A DNA stretch of 64,000 bases from Tetrastigma voinierianum (GCA_016808115.1 JAEQBH010002854.1:124001-188000); one strand, 5' to 3'; shown: positions 44,070 to 55,307, numbered from the stretch's first letter. Notes: a model not told the origin generated them from the letters alone. Program-made: numbers and translations.

Positions 44070-46965
44070 TGACACCCTAAAACCCGGGGGTCCCGTTGAT
44101 CACTCATCAACCGTGGAGTACTAGTGACTATCGTGTAACTCAATACCACCTTGTTATTTTCCCACCTACCGAGACCCATAACTTAACAGATTTGGTTGTA
44201 TCTCCCTCATGTTGAAGCTTGATGAGTAAAACTCACCTACTTCCAAGTCCCGGGTCTCCCATATAAAGGAAACCGGTGGAAAAGCAAAGAGGGGGCAAAC
44301 AGTGCAATGTCGCGACATTGAGTCACTGTCGCGACATTAACTACTCAAAATCGCGATGGTGTCGTAACATCGATTACCCTATGTTGTGACATTAAGCCAA
44401 TGTCTCGACATCAGGACTCCATATTGCGGCAACGCCTGTGACTGTTGCTAAGGATATCTTGGCCCTGTCGCGACATCGATTGAGGATGTCACGACATTGG
44501 AATTTCATGTCACAATATTGATAACTCACCCAACTTATGGTCTTTTAGCAATGTCGCAACATTGCTAGAGGCATGTCAAGACACCAAATCAATTTCGCGA
44601 CATTGCAACCCAATGCCACGACATCGGTTGAACTACAGCCGATGTTCACTTGGCAATGTCGCAACATTGCTTGAGGCATGTCGCAACATCGGCTGAGACC
44701 ACAACCAATGCCTTCTACCATGTCGCGGACATCGTCTACGTCACATATCGACCAATGTCATGACATTGAGGTTTCAATGTCGTGACATCGACAGATTTGC
44801 TGCCAATGCCCTCCCGATTCCTTGTCTTTTGGATCTAGCCTTACGCCTTGGCATGTGGTCCACCCAAAACTCGACCTACACGAAAAACACGAACTTGGCC
44901 CCTTTGAGGCTCAATATAATGTGCACCGAAACATGTGTGCACTTTCACATACTAGAAATGGGCCTGCATGAGTCCACTCTTGACTCTCATACTTATATAT
45001 AGAACCCATACTAGTCTTACAAAAGGATTTATACAAAAGAACTTATCAAAAGCCACAGGTCGACTTTCTTCACCCTTACAGCCCCGGATGAGAATCGTCC
45101 ACTAGTGTATCTCCTACACCTGAAATGTTTTCCCACATAGGTTGAGCCACGCCCAGTAGAGAAACTCCTACAGAGGCTACTACCCACCTAATTGCACATG
45201 CAATGTTCACATGGAATCATTCACATTCATATTAACATTCCAAATAGAATATGCAATTTTGTAAGTGAATGGAGTTACATACCATGCAAATGAAAATGAG
45301 ACGACTCACTTAATGCATATGTTCCAAGTCTTCACCGACTCCCATCACACAATGCAATGCCAATGTGTGATAATATCCATCTTTGATGAATTTTCATCTA
45401 ATAATCACTTTAAAACAAAACTCAAGTTTTTAAAAATCAAAACTTATTGGATGTTTCACCTCCAAGGATCATTTCATTTACAAAATCATGTGTCTTTTGT
45501 GGGCAGCGAATTTTCGGGGTCTCACTATAGGCTTCGCATGCCTTCCTACATTTTCATGGGCTTCCACCGCTGGAAATATGTATAACCACATGTACCGGGT
45601 CTTTCACCCAAGGGGGTATCTATCCCTGTTTGCTACTACCCGACATAAGTTTTCATGCTCTACAACAATGTGACTCCGTTGGACATTGTCCAACAGTACC
45701 AAGCCCAATCATCAACCACCAAGTGTGGTGTTTGATCGCAACCATGCACTTACACCCATGAAATGCTGCATGTCTCAACTATATAATGCAGAGCAGGATG
45801 TGCCATGTACATGTCTTTAAGGTCATGCCACATATGTAACGAATGCCATATAGACAACTCAAACCATACATTTCACCATGTATCATGGACAATTAAATTA
45901 TAAGCATATAATTTCCAAACCGACAATCATCTCAATGTCAATATATTCAAACACAGATATATTAATATTTAATCAACAACTACCACCAAACATGCCATTC
46001 AAACACAAGCAATGACAACCTTTATCCTCAAGACCAACCGTGGCATAAGAGATGCCCACAAAATGGTCCTCACGATGGCCTCAAGACCAACCATAAACAG
46101 GTAGTAACCAGGCCGCACATCCAGCCATCACAGGTTATATAATCATAAACAAGAGTCTGACATAAACAATCCAGTACCGGGCCCCAAGACTATTCACAAC
46201 CAGGCCATAGTCAAGCCACCAAACTAGCCCTACACATGTCATAAACCATAGGCTAAAACCAATTTGTTCTCCCATTTATTGACAAGTTTGAACTCTGTCG
46301 TAACTCACCAAGTAAGCCCACTGTACTTTGGCGTACTCGAATTAGACTATAAACACTAGCTACCACCCGGCCAACCAAGCCTTTGACAGTCCAGATTTTT
46401 CAATCCGGACAACACTAAGATCAGTCCTAAAGAGTTCCGAAAACAGTCTCATAACAGTCCCCTTTAACACTGTCCAAAAAGGGAACCAATAAACCAAAGT
46501 AGGAAGAACCCCTACCTCTTGGATCTTCGGTGAAACTTCCTGATTTTGGTACCTATGCGTAGCCCTCGTCGCGTGGATGAACTTTAACTCTTGGTGTGAA
46601 GAGTTCTGACCCTCGGAACTCCGGAGATCTGAGGAAGAAGGCCATCGACCTTCTACCTTTCCTCATTTTTCTCTCTCTTTCCCTTCTTCCTTTCTCTATT
46701 TTCTTTCTTTATTTCTTTTCTTTCTTTTCCTCCACCGAATTCTCTCCACTCACTTTTCCTTCAGGTAGATTCCCCCGATATGGCAATTTGCCATGCCATA
46801 AACACTACATGGCATGTATCCCATGCCATGTGTCACCACTTTTGCTACCCTCACCCCCTTATGCATGTCTGGGCTAGACCATGCTATCAGGCCACATGGC
46901 CTATGTCACCCTGCCATTTGTCACTCGACCCCAATTGCCTCGAAAAACGAAAAAAAATTGCCTCT
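44070..46965 (-). repeat. Element A 5' LTR (right copy, truncated)
   Basis: It starts TGACACCC and matches the left LTR in order: the palindrome array, a TATA-like box, the tract with tandem MHSS-like spacing, CT-rich stretches and CATGGCATG repeats. The last ~110 bp (the U3 start) is missing and foldback DNA begins instead. Confidence 0.85.
44305..44790. repeat. TGTCGCGACA-type array in the element A right LTR
   Basis: Perfect copies lie at about 44306, 44328 and 44466. More than ten decayed copies (TGTCGTGACA, TGTCGCAACA, TGTTGTGACA) make up the rest. Fewer perfect copies remain than in the left LTR. Confidence 0.8.
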
Positions 46966-47235
46966 TCGAATGAGAAAAGGAAAGTACTAAGAAAAGGAAA
47001 ATAGGGAGGAAAAATGCAAGGAAAGAAATTTTGGTGGAAAATAAAAGATAAGTTTAAATTTGATTTATTTGTTTCTCTATTATATAAGGACTTAAAAACT
47101 TAAAAATATCTAAAATTTTGAGGAATTTTGATTATATTTGATTTTCTTTTATATTTTTCACGGTGAAATCAAACATGATAAAATTATTTTTCTTCGTATT
47201 TATTTCTTTCTCTAGTACTTTCAAGTTCCAAATCT
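46966..47235. mobile_element. AT-rich foldback element flanking element A (right)
   Basis: The left part (GAAAAGGAAAGTACTAAG, about 46970-46990) and right part (CTAGTACTTTC, about 47211-47221) are inverse. The right arm contains TCAAACATGATAAAAT, also present in the left-flank element at about 4467. It belongs to the same family. Confidence 0.5.
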
Positions 47236-47869
47236 TATTTCGTGTTTTTACCCCCTCAACTTATTTCCTTGGCTCTCCCATTGAAATGGGACATTGTTAT
47301 TTTATATACAATGAGACATAGAAATACTTTCCTATAAATAAATAAGATGGAAGGTCCTTCATGAGCACTAATATTATCAACGCACGCAGAAGCAAGCGAA
47401 AAGAGTGAAGAGTAGTGAGATCGATCGATGGAAGAGATTCTGTGGAGGTCATGACATTTATGAAAACTGGCGCAGAGCGCAAGGTTGGCACCTGGATTCT
47501 CTCACGGCTGACGTGGACGAGACTTAATTAAAACGGACTCGCAAGAGTTTATCGGCCCCTGAACGACGAGGGCTACTGCCACGACACCTGCCTTTTCCAG
47601 ACACTTGACCATGCCGACAATGGAACTCAGGACTTCTATGAAGTTCTCACTTTGTACAATATAATTAAAAGCAAGAGACTTTCTGACGTATGGAATTTTC
47701 TCAAGGGTTTGTTTTTCACTTGTGCTCAGTGCCATGAAAGCAGCAGTGGCAAAAAGTTCAGTCATCAGCACGCTACCATTTTAGATAATTACACTTTGTT
47801 GAGACACAAGAAGCTGGTCGCCATGTGAGGAGAGGAACGACCAAATACAACTCAGATTCTGGTACTGCA
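47236..47869 (-). other. Unexplained stretch, includes an 89-aa frame
   Basis: The minus frame 47502-47771 reads MTELFATAAFMALSTSEKQTLEKIPYVRKSLAFNYIVQSENF and continues with a hydrophobic VGMVKCLEKAGVVAVALVV segment. It does not belong to any neighbouring element and is of ordinary composition. A second frame (47297-47491) follows it on the same strand. I do not recognise the protein; it could be a degraded host gene fragment or chance. Confidence 0.25.
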
Positions 47870-48024
47870 TAGGGTGTCACGGAGTCAAGCTACTCATAAG
47901 CTATTCGAGCTCGACTCATAGAATACTTGAATTCGACTCGAAATTAATCGAGTTGAGCTCGAGCTCGAGTAAATTGTCGAGTAAAGTTTGAGTATCACAA
48001 TATCCGACTCGAGCTACTCATGAG

Positions 48025-48144
48025 TATTATGAAAGAGACTTATATATTATTGAAAGAGATGAGGTAAATATATACCAATACAAGGACAAAATAGTATCTA
48101 CTTATCAAAAGGTAATAAAAGGAAACCCACATTATACTCTAATA
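48025..48144 (-). repeat. Copia 1 3' LTR
   Basis: 120 bp, TATTATGAAAGAGACTTATA...CTCTAATA on the plus strand. It has the same ends as the other copy at 52849 and as the copia 2 LTR at 55192 (in inverse). Confidence 0.85.
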
Positions 48145-48160
48145 CTCCCCCTCAAGATGG
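48145..48160 (-). promoter_or_regulatory. Copia 1 polypurine tract
   Basis: The minus strand reads CCATCTTGAGGGGGAG, directly next to the LTR. It is a standard copia priming tract. Confidence 0.85.
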
Positions 48161-48849
48161 TGTGCCATAAATAACACAAATCTTGCTACATAGAGAGGAA
48201 AAGAGCGAGGGGCTAGAGATAGAGATTTATTGGGGCGTCGACCTGGAAATTTGGTCACTAGCCGGAGACATGGCAACCGCCTTGAGTTTAGATGGTGAAC
48301 CAGGTCGCGAGAACAAAATGATAATCAATCCGCAAGGTGTTTCATGCGTGAAATGCATGATAATTAGAGATAAGTGACACGAGGTTGTCCAGGAAACAGT
48401 GGGCGGCAAGCTATAGCGATTAATAAAGTTCTACGTGACAATTTCACCATTACAATTTGGCGATTTGCTTTTGCATGATACTCTTCCTTAGGGGAAGAAT
48501 AAGCAACAGTGCGTTGCTTTGGAGAACTTTAGGAAATTAGATTAGCACTAAGGAAAATAAGAAAAGCACATGTGGAGGTACGATCATTCGGGTTACTAGC
48601 TCAATCCGCATCAGAAAAACCATGCAATGTCGGAGAAGTGTCCTGGCCGGATACCAAGGGATCTCGTGCCATTAAGATAACGAAGCAGACGTTTGACTGC
48701 TCCCCAATGGTGTTCGGATGGTGTGTGCATAAACTAGGAGAGTTTATTCATGACAAAGGAAATGTCTGGTCGAGACATCCGGAGATGTTGGAGGCCACCA
48801 ACCACCTGATGCTATATGGTGGCATTGACTGGCACAGTACCATCTTTAG
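48161..48849 (-). pseudogene. Copia 1 RNase H region
   Basis: Read across frames on the minus strand it gives the family order: PDISFVMNKLSQFMHTP-like, VKRLLRYLNGT-like, then SDADWA-like and TVAYSSPKEEY-like segments. The last decays into several frames. The polypurine tract follows. RNase H would remove RNA template. It is broken by multiple frameshifts. Confidence 0.7.
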
Positions 48850-49634
48850 CAGTCAGAGAAGTACCTACGACAAGCGGTGTAGAGATAGGTTTGGAGTCTA
48901 ACATGTTATATTTGCTCAGAAGATCAATAACATATTTTTGTTGAGATAGGAGAAGACCCATGGAAGTGGCCAAAACCTCAACTCCACAGAAGAAAGATAT
49001 TACCCCAAGATCCTTTAGGAGAATAATATTGTCGACAAGACGGGGGTTACTACCTATAATAATCAAATCATTAACACAAACTAGGAAATAGAGGAGTGTA
49101 AAACCGCGGGAGTAGACAAAGTGGGACGAGTCCACACGGGACGTGACAAAGTCGAGAGAGAGAAAGAAGGTGCGGAGCTCCTAGTACCAAGCTCACGAAG
49201 CTTGTTTTAGCCCATAAATAGCCTTATGTAAGAGACAAACATGATGCAGATAATCGGTGTTGTTCATGCCCTGTGACTACGCCATATAGACCTCCTCCGT
49301 AAAATAGCCATTGAGAAAGGCATTATTTACATCAAGTTGTTGAATTCTTGTGATTGAGTGCAATGCTAAGCACAGTATGGATGGTGATGTGATTTATTAC
49401 GGGACTGAAAGTCTCATGAAAGTCAATGCCCGACTGTTGGTGAAAGCCTTTAGCTATAAGGCGAGCTTTGTACCGTACAATAGAGCCTTCTGGATTTTGT
49501 TTGATGCGAAACATCCATTTATTGCCCACTATATTTTGCCTTGGTCTTGGGGAAACTAAAGCCCAAGTATCATTTTGGATGAGAGCATCATATTCTTCCT
49601 GCATCGCCTTAACCCACTTGGGATCTTGGAGAGC
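48850..49634 (-). pseudogene. Copia 1 reverse transcriptase
   Basis: Frame 49332-49604 has MQEEYDALIQNDTWALV, KWMFRIKQNPEGSIVRYKARLIAKGFHQ and GIDFHETFSPV. Frame 48812-49135 has LVCVNDLIIIGS in place of the catalytic YVDD box (CVND). It continues with FFCGVEV and LLSQQKYVIDLLSKYNMLDSKPISTP. The domain is otherwise of normal length but split by a frameshift and a gap. Confidence 0.85.
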
Positions 49635-50460
49635 TTAGGCGACAGTGCGGGGTTCTTTGATAGTTGGAGTTATGGTGATGAGGCCATATTTCGGGTTGGG
49701 TTTGATAATGGAATTTTTAGAGCGGGTGTGCATAAGATGATGGTTTAGGTGTACGGGGTTGAGAGGATGACGAGGTGAGGGTGCTTGGCCCAACAGTCTA
49801 TCATAAGGGGTCGGGGATGCAGGTTGACGGGAGGATAGGTGGGGTGATGGTGAATGACTCAACAGCTTGGGTGAGGTCGATGGTATGGGTAGGGGAGATG
49901 CAGTTCGATGGGAGAATGAGTGGGGTGAAGGGATGAACGATGGCGCTCGGATTGAGGGCGACCCGGTATGAGTTGAATCGGATGCATTTCGACGGGGTGG
50001 TTGGGGTGGTGGTGATGACGCGCATCAGTTCGGGCGGTGTTCGGTGGGGATGCGGAGTTCAACGGGAGGATGAGTGGGTGGTGAAAGGGGATGGCGCGGC
50101 AAGCTTGGGTAGGTCGGGTAATGGAGTGGGAGTAGTAGATGCGGTCGCGGGAGGGTGAGGTGGTGATGAAAGCGATGGTTTAGGTGAGGTCGAATATGGG
50201 TAGGGGGGAGGGCGAGCGGATAGTCGTACAAGGGAATGATGAATCGGGAGTCTGAGAGTACGTGTCTATTATCGATTGTGGTGGAGATAGAGAGAGGAGC
50301 GACGAGAATACATTTTCCACAAACTTTACATGACGGGACACAAAGATTTTATTGAGGGTAGGATTAAAACAGAGAAAGGCACTCTGGGTGAGGGAATAGC
50401 AGAGAAAGACACAAGGACTGGATTTGGGATCAAGTTTGTGGGAAGAATAGGGACGCAACT
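49635..50460 (-). pseudogene. Copia 1 linker between integrase and RT, repetitive
   Basis: Frames in this part encode Pro-, Ser- and His-rich sequence ending in HLMHTRSKNSIIKPNPKYGL (49635-49862), the usual copia linker end. The DNA contains imperfect repeats around GGGATGCRGTTCRACGGGAGRATGAGTGGG (for example near 49815, 49895 and 50045). It is probably an expanded low-complexity linker. Confidence 0.6.
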
Positions 50461-51240
50461 AAGGAAAACATAAACAATCAAAGATATAGAGTTTGGATGG
50501 GTCAGGTGCCTTGTTGAATAACTTTTCAAAAGAGAAACCAAGGGAAAGGCTAACTTTAGGCATTCTATTGATTAAATAGATAGTGATTAAAGACCAACTC
50601 TTAGAAAATGCATACGACCAGAAGGTGAGAGGGATACATGCTTGATGCAGGAGAGTGAGACCCGTTTCGACAATATGTCGATGTTGGTGTTCAGAATACC
50701 GATTATGTTCAAGAGTGTGGGGAGGGGTAGTGAGACGGGTTATACAATGGGTAATGAGGAAGGATCGAAGGGCTAAAAATTCACCCCCATTATCTGTGTA
50801 AATTGTTTTGATGGTGGTGGTAAAATAGTTTTCAACAAGTTGCTTGAAGGTGACAAAGTTGGAGTGAACATCCGATTTGCGACATAACGGGTAAATCCAG
50901 ATATACTTTGTGTAATGGTCAACAAAAATAACATAGTAGTGAAAACCATCATAAGAGGAAACGGGTGAGGTCCAAATATCAAAGAAAATGATATCAAGAG
51001 GAAATGAAGAGGTAATGCTTGATTTAGCAAAAGGTAACTTGTGGCTTTTATTAATATTGTAGGAGTTACAAGAAAAGGAACATAAATGTTCTCTTCAAGA
51101 AAGGAAATATTTAGAACACTTAGAAATTTTCTAAAAATACGTAAAGACGGATGATCTAGACAACTATGCCACATGGAGATAGCGGAAAACGAGGACCAAA
51201 CTAAAGAAGACAGAACCAAGGCGGAAGACTGAAAGGAGCC
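50461..51240 (-). pseudogene. Copia 1 integrase
   Basis: Frame 50773-51219 begins WHSCLDHPSLRIFRKFLSVL, the pre-integrase histidine motif. It continues through a core that is read in several frames, including a TDNGGEF-like site near 50785-50800 and a TPQ-like segment. Frame 50180-50458 shows the later YLDPKSSPCVFLCYSLTQSAFLCFNP segment, the family C-terminal part. Catalytic residues cannot all be placed in one frame. Confidence 0.7.
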
Positions 51241-51533
51241 AAACTTTGGCTAATAATAGACACCGTCTCTACGTTGCCCACGAAGGAGAGTGACCCTGTG
51301 TCACGATCCTGCACCTAAAAGAAAGAGTAAAAAAACATGACATTAATAGCAGAGACCGAAATAAGGTTTTTAGACATTGCATGCACATGCAGTACATTGG
51401 TAAATAATAATGGTGTACGTAGAAAGGTAAGGGTGAAAAGGAAGACGATCCCATAGTAATACTATCTAAACACGTACCATCACACCCGTATCGAGAGAGC
51501 GAGTGTAGGACTCATGTGAAGTGCAGTAGCGAA

Positions 51534-51915
51534 TCAGGCATTGGTCACATGGTAAGAGGAGCCCAAATCAACGACCAAATCTTGAGAATTATTAGGATTA
51601 GAGTAATGGATGGCAGTGTGGGCATAGGGTGTAGTGAAGGTCGAGCGCGAAGCTCGAGTAAGGTCGAGTAGAAATGTCGCAGTGCGAGGTGGACCCGGAT
51701 AAGCACTACGGAGTAGAGTGCTGGTTGCCACCCGCAAGGAATTTGATGAGGCTGAGGGTGACGATTGTGCGAGCGGGTAGGCGGAGTTGGATGCCGCAAA
51801 ACAATTGAGGGGAGTAGGCGCTCGGTATTGCGGGGGGTGTGAGTGGGGGCAGGCTGAGACCAGTTATGGTTCCATCGGCTACGGATGTTCGACCTACGAT
51901 GCGATGAGGGGCCAA
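51534..51915 (-). pseudogene. Copia 1 nucleocapsid and protease region
   Basis: A frame at 51534-51737 ends NPNNSQDLVVDLGSSYHVTNA. The usual active-site Asp-Ser-Gly-Ala-Ser is DLGSS, with Asp kept. The upstream part resembles the family segment around the zinc knuckle, but the CCHC residues are not legible here. The domain follows gag directly. Confidence 0.65.
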
Positions 51916-51959
51916 TTGTAGTAACCAAAGTAGTGGTCAGAGAGGAGGCGAGCGGTGCC

Positions 51960-52664
51960 GAAGGAACCAAAATTTGCATCTAGGCCTCGTAACTAAGTAG
52001 TTGCTTAAACAATTCCTTAAAAGTAATTGGAGTTTAGGAGCATGGGAGCATGAGATATATATGTTTTAAGTAGGCTAGGCTAAATCACTGGATTCAAACC
52101 ACGGATAAAAGGGCTCATCAAAATCAGAGAGACATTCATAAGAGCAAAGAGTCAATATTGTGTTTGACATCTGCATATAGGTAATATTTGTCCAGATTAC
52201 CTTGATGAGGGTAGCTGAATTTTGGCGATGGGTCATGATCCGACCGCGTGAAGGAGAGGCATACGTCTTTTCGAGAGTCATCCAAGTTGCACGAGAGGTG
52301 GAGGAGGTAGAAATAAAATGCACTAAGGTGGGAGATACGGACCTAAAAATTGCATTGAGAAGCAATTGGTCTTGTCGGAGCCAAAGAATATGGTTTGGAT
52401 TTGGGGAGGGGGATGTTTCATCGTGAGTTATCATTCTGGGGACACCGGCTTTGAGCGTCGACGAAGCCAAGTAAATCATGCGAATAGGAGGGACGTGAAT
52501 TAAGATCCATTTGCCGCGAATGGTCATGTGGTGTGAGTTTTAGCGGTGCCTAAGCATTGACATTGAGAACAATTAAATTCTGAGACGTATCAGCCCAGTG
52601 CAAGACTATTGGATGACGATGAGGCATGACAACAGTGGTAGAAGAAGATTCATCAGCCATTGAG
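51960..52664 (-). pseudogene. Copia 1 gag
   Basis: It starts MADESSSTTVVMP at about 52660 and continues as SQNLIVLNVNA and then KLTP-like sequence, with a stop in between. Frame 52075-52527 carries WLRQDQLLLNAIFRSVSPTLVHFISTSSTSRATWMTLEKTYASPSRGRIMT, a typical UBN2/copia gag. The end (51950-52070) encodes a KELFKQLLSYEAQMQIL-like coiled coil. Copia 2 has the homologous gag on the other strand. Confidence 0.82.
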
Positions 52665-52837
52665 AAGAATGACAATCATGAAAGAATAAGGGCTAGCGAG
52701 GAAGCGTGAAGACAAACATCTGCTTGCTCATGGAGGAGTTCAGGAACGACACAAGTAGAATACCCCAAAAGCATGGTGGGCGGCGACGGCTAAGGTTAGG
52801 CTTTTTTTTTTTTTTTTTTTTGCTATTAAGCTTATGA

Positions 52838-52848
52838 CTATGATACCA
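52838..52848 (-). promoter_or_regulatory. Copia 1 primer-binding site
   Basis: The minus strand reads TGGTATCATAG, abutting the LTR. It matches TGGTATCAGAG of the initiator-Met type with one change. A 22-nt T run (plus strand, 52802-52821) lies just inside. Confidence 0.85.
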
Positions 52849-52965
52849 TATTATGAAAGAGACTTACATATTATTGAAAAGATGAGGTATATATATATAT
52901 GCAATCTGAGAATAATGTTAATAACATAAAACCCGATAAAAGGAAACCTTAAATATACTCTAATA
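52849..52965 (-). repeat. Copia 1 5' LTR
   Basis: 117 bp with the same ends as the 3' LTR. Confidence 0.87.
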
Positions 52966-53265
52966 ACGAGCTTAATCCATCTTTAATATTTTATTATTTA
53001 TTAAATTACATTTATACCCTTGCTATATAAATTACACTTATACTTTCACTATTCAAGCTTAATTGAGTCGAACTTAAGTCAATTTCGTGTATAATTATTT
53101 ATTAAAATTTTAATTTATTCTAGGTTTGTCGAGTTGAGTTCGAGTAGATCGACTATTTTTCAAGTTAAGTTTCAAACATCTAAACAAATGCTAAATCGAG
53201 TTTGAATTGAGTTTGAGCTTCGAGATTTTAATTCCCAATTAGTCGAGCCTGGGCCTGTGTGGGCT

Positions 53266-53899
53266 TCCGATTGAAATTACCCACCATGCCGTCCGCCGAT
53301 ACACCATCCTCCATAACCATGGGAACGTGGACGTTGCCGTTGGGCCTCACAGCGTGCCATCTCTCAGCCTGTTGCCATGATGACCTGTTGATGTCCGATC
53401 AAATGAAAGTGTGAGATGTGTTTGTTATGAGATGAGATGTGAGTATTGATGTTGATGATACCTTGATACTCGATACTGTGAGTCTTGAGATAGTAGATGA
53501 CGAGCTTGCGTGTGCCGCCTGTTGCCTGATGTTTGATCAGCCTCCGCTCGCACCTGCCTCTGCCTTTGCCACAAGTGCTGCTCTCACCACAAACTCAACC
53601 GAGTATACCATTCACAAAGTTCCTCTGCTGCTTGATATAATTGATTCTGATGTTCCCATATCACTGAATATTAACAAATCTTAATAACTCCACCTCCTGG
53701 CTTTACAATTCAGTTGGAAAGATTTACTAATATAAATTATTTATGGGGTAACCATTTAAAATGGACAAAAAACAAAAAAAAAAATTACAAATCTAATCCC
53801 TTTTCTTAAAACCCAAAAATAAAGGATATTTTTACATCATTTTGAAAATATTTACCACTCCCAGCATGCATCTGAACTGGACTTAACTCGCTGAGAGAT
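53266..53899. other. Spacer, possible coding remnant
   Basis: GC-richer sequence at 53280-53690 holds a plus frame (53439-53684, 81 aa) with no recognised domain. I see no element boundaries here. Whether it is a gene remnant is unclear. Confidence 0.25.
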
Positions 53900-54150
53900 T
53901 TGTTCAAATGTAACCAAAAAAAAAAAAAAAACGATAGTTAAGGGCCAAACTAAATAGTTCTTGTATGCATTTACAAACCTAGACTTAGCCTCCTTTAAGT
54001 TTGTTCAAATATAACTTAATGATGGTTAAATCCAACATATATAGAAGTTGTGTTAGAAACCTGAACTTGACACCCTTCAAGTTTGTTCAAATTCTAACTT
54101 AACGATGGTTAAGTCCAACATGTATAGAAAGAGGTTAGATTTGCAATATT
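53900..54150. repeat. Imperfect ~95-bp tandem repeat
   Basis: TTTGTTCAAAT...TAACTTAAYGATGGTTAA occurs from about 54000 and again from about 54088, with a weaker copy at about 53900. AAACCTGAACTTGACACCC-like sequence joins the units. No function is evident. Confidence 0.6.
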
Positions 54151-54436
54151 TTTTGGGTTTTAACATATGGAGGGTTAATTTTGTCTAAAATGGGGATATT
54201 TTAAGGTTATAAAAATAAAGGGTTAGTTTTACAAAGAACTTTTATTTTTATCCCCTTTAAACCAATTCCTCATTATTTATTTCATGCAGACAAGTTCAAC
54301 GAGTTTCAACTTGAGGCGAGATAAGTCTAAACGTGGAAGGCCTTTATTTACTAAGTCATTTATTCTCATTTACTTTATTTTATTACAAGTCTTAGGACTA
54401 GTAGTTGGACCATATTTTCAAAATCTTTTTTTTTAT

Positions 54437-55119
54437 AAGGATTAATTACACAAAATGATGTCCCAACTTTTTATTGCACATATTTTTATTTGTATCCATT
54501 GTATTTTTATTCAAGTGTCAAAACTCTTAATTTTTATTCAATTTGCTGAATCAACAAAATTTATTTTTTATGGCATTCCATTTAATATAAAATTAATTAA
54601 ATTTCTTAAATAACCTTTTTAACAAAGTGAAAGGACAATATTATCCTACTATTTATTTGTTACATTACAAAAGAAATTGATAAAATTGGCTCCTATGGAA
54701 TTTAGATAAAAATAAAAAAATTTCTTAAAAATAAAATATAACAATTTTAAAAAATAGCTTTTAATTATCTTCTATTCTTGTTACTTATTTTCTAAATGTT
54801 ATGTGAAAACAAAAATAATTATATATCAATAATTAAAGATAATTAGAACATTAGACATTGAAATTATTTTAAAATAATTAGAACATTTATTTTTATCTCG
54901 TTAAATGTCATTTAAGTAATTTCATCATTTTTATATGATGGGGAATTCCATGTGGTCTAATTTTTATTGATTTAGTATTTTAATGAGCTTTGGTAGACCG
55001 AGAAGCACTTGATTGAACAAAAAATAAAAGTTCAGATACTTGATTGAACAAAAATAAAGTTGAAATACCAAAATAGAAAATTTTGAAAATTTGAGACACC
55101 ATTTATGTAATTAATCCTT
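54437..55119. mobile_element. TIR element, AAGGATTAATTACA type
   Basis: Left end AAGGATTAATTACACAAAATG (54437) and right end CATTTATGTAATTAATCCTT (to 55119) are near-perfect inverse, extended by TGTCCCAA/TTGAGACA. The 683-bp interior is AT-rich and non-coding. It is a MITE-like element. Confidence 0.75.
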
Positions 55120-55191
55120 TTAAAAATTATTTTAAGTAAAATAAAAAATAAAGACTTTATAGTATTTTATTATAAAAATAGGGGTGTTCGA

Positions 55192-55307
55192 TATTAGAGT
55201 ATATTTAGGGTTTCCTTTTATTGGCTCTATGCTATTACTTTTTTATCCTTATATTGGTATATATATACCTTAAGTCTTTCAATAATATGTAAGTCTCTTT
55301 CATAATA
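55192..55307 (+). repeat. Copia 2 5' LTR
   Basis: 116 bp, starting TATTAGAGTATA and ending TCTCTTTCATAATA. It is preceded by AATAGGGGTGTTCGA, which resembles the terminus of a hAT-like element. Confidence 0.82.

Larger units (their letters stand above)
4543..46965 (-). mobile_element. Element A: Tekay/Del-like Ty3/gypsy chromovirus, split by element B
   Basis: LTRs at 4543-7432 and 44070-46965 share TGACACCC ends, the palindrome array, the TATA region and CT-rich tracts. Internal genes on the minus strand run gag, protease, reverse transcriptase and RNase H (43760 down to 40600), then integrase and a chromodomain-like end (8936 down to 7508). Element B (8942-40593) sits between RNase H and integrase. 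Without B the element is about 10.8 kb. A 12-nt match to the initiator-Met tRNA and a polypurine tract lie at the expected places. Many stops and frameshifts show it is dead. The upstream edge of the right LTR is missing. Confidence 0.88.
48025..52965 (-). mobile_element. Copia element 1 (Ty1/copia, short LTRs)
   Basis: LTRs of 120 and 117 bp (48025-48144 and 52849-52965) flank a minus-strand gag, protease, integrase, RT and RNase H in copia order. The initiator-Met primer site abuts the 5' LTR (52838-52848) and the polypurine tract abuts the 3' LTR (48145-48160). Flanks ATGAG (48020-48024) and ACGAG (52966-52970) form a one-mismatch 5-bp target duplication. It lies inside the TCGAG element. 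Many frameshifts and changed catalytic residues make it inactive. Confidence 0.9.
47870..53265. mobile_element. TCGAG-rich hAT-like element split by copia element 1
   Basis: Left part 47870-48024 (GGGTGTCACGGAGTCAAGCT ... GAGCTCGAGCTCGAG) and right part 52966-53265 (GAGCTTAATCC ... GTCGAGTTGAGTTCGAGTAG ... GTCGAGCCTGGGC) have the TCGAGCTCGAG subrepeats and terminus shape of plant non-autonomous hAT-like elements. Removing the copia element leaves about 450 bp. The ends are not perfect inverted repeats any more. Confidence 0.5.
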
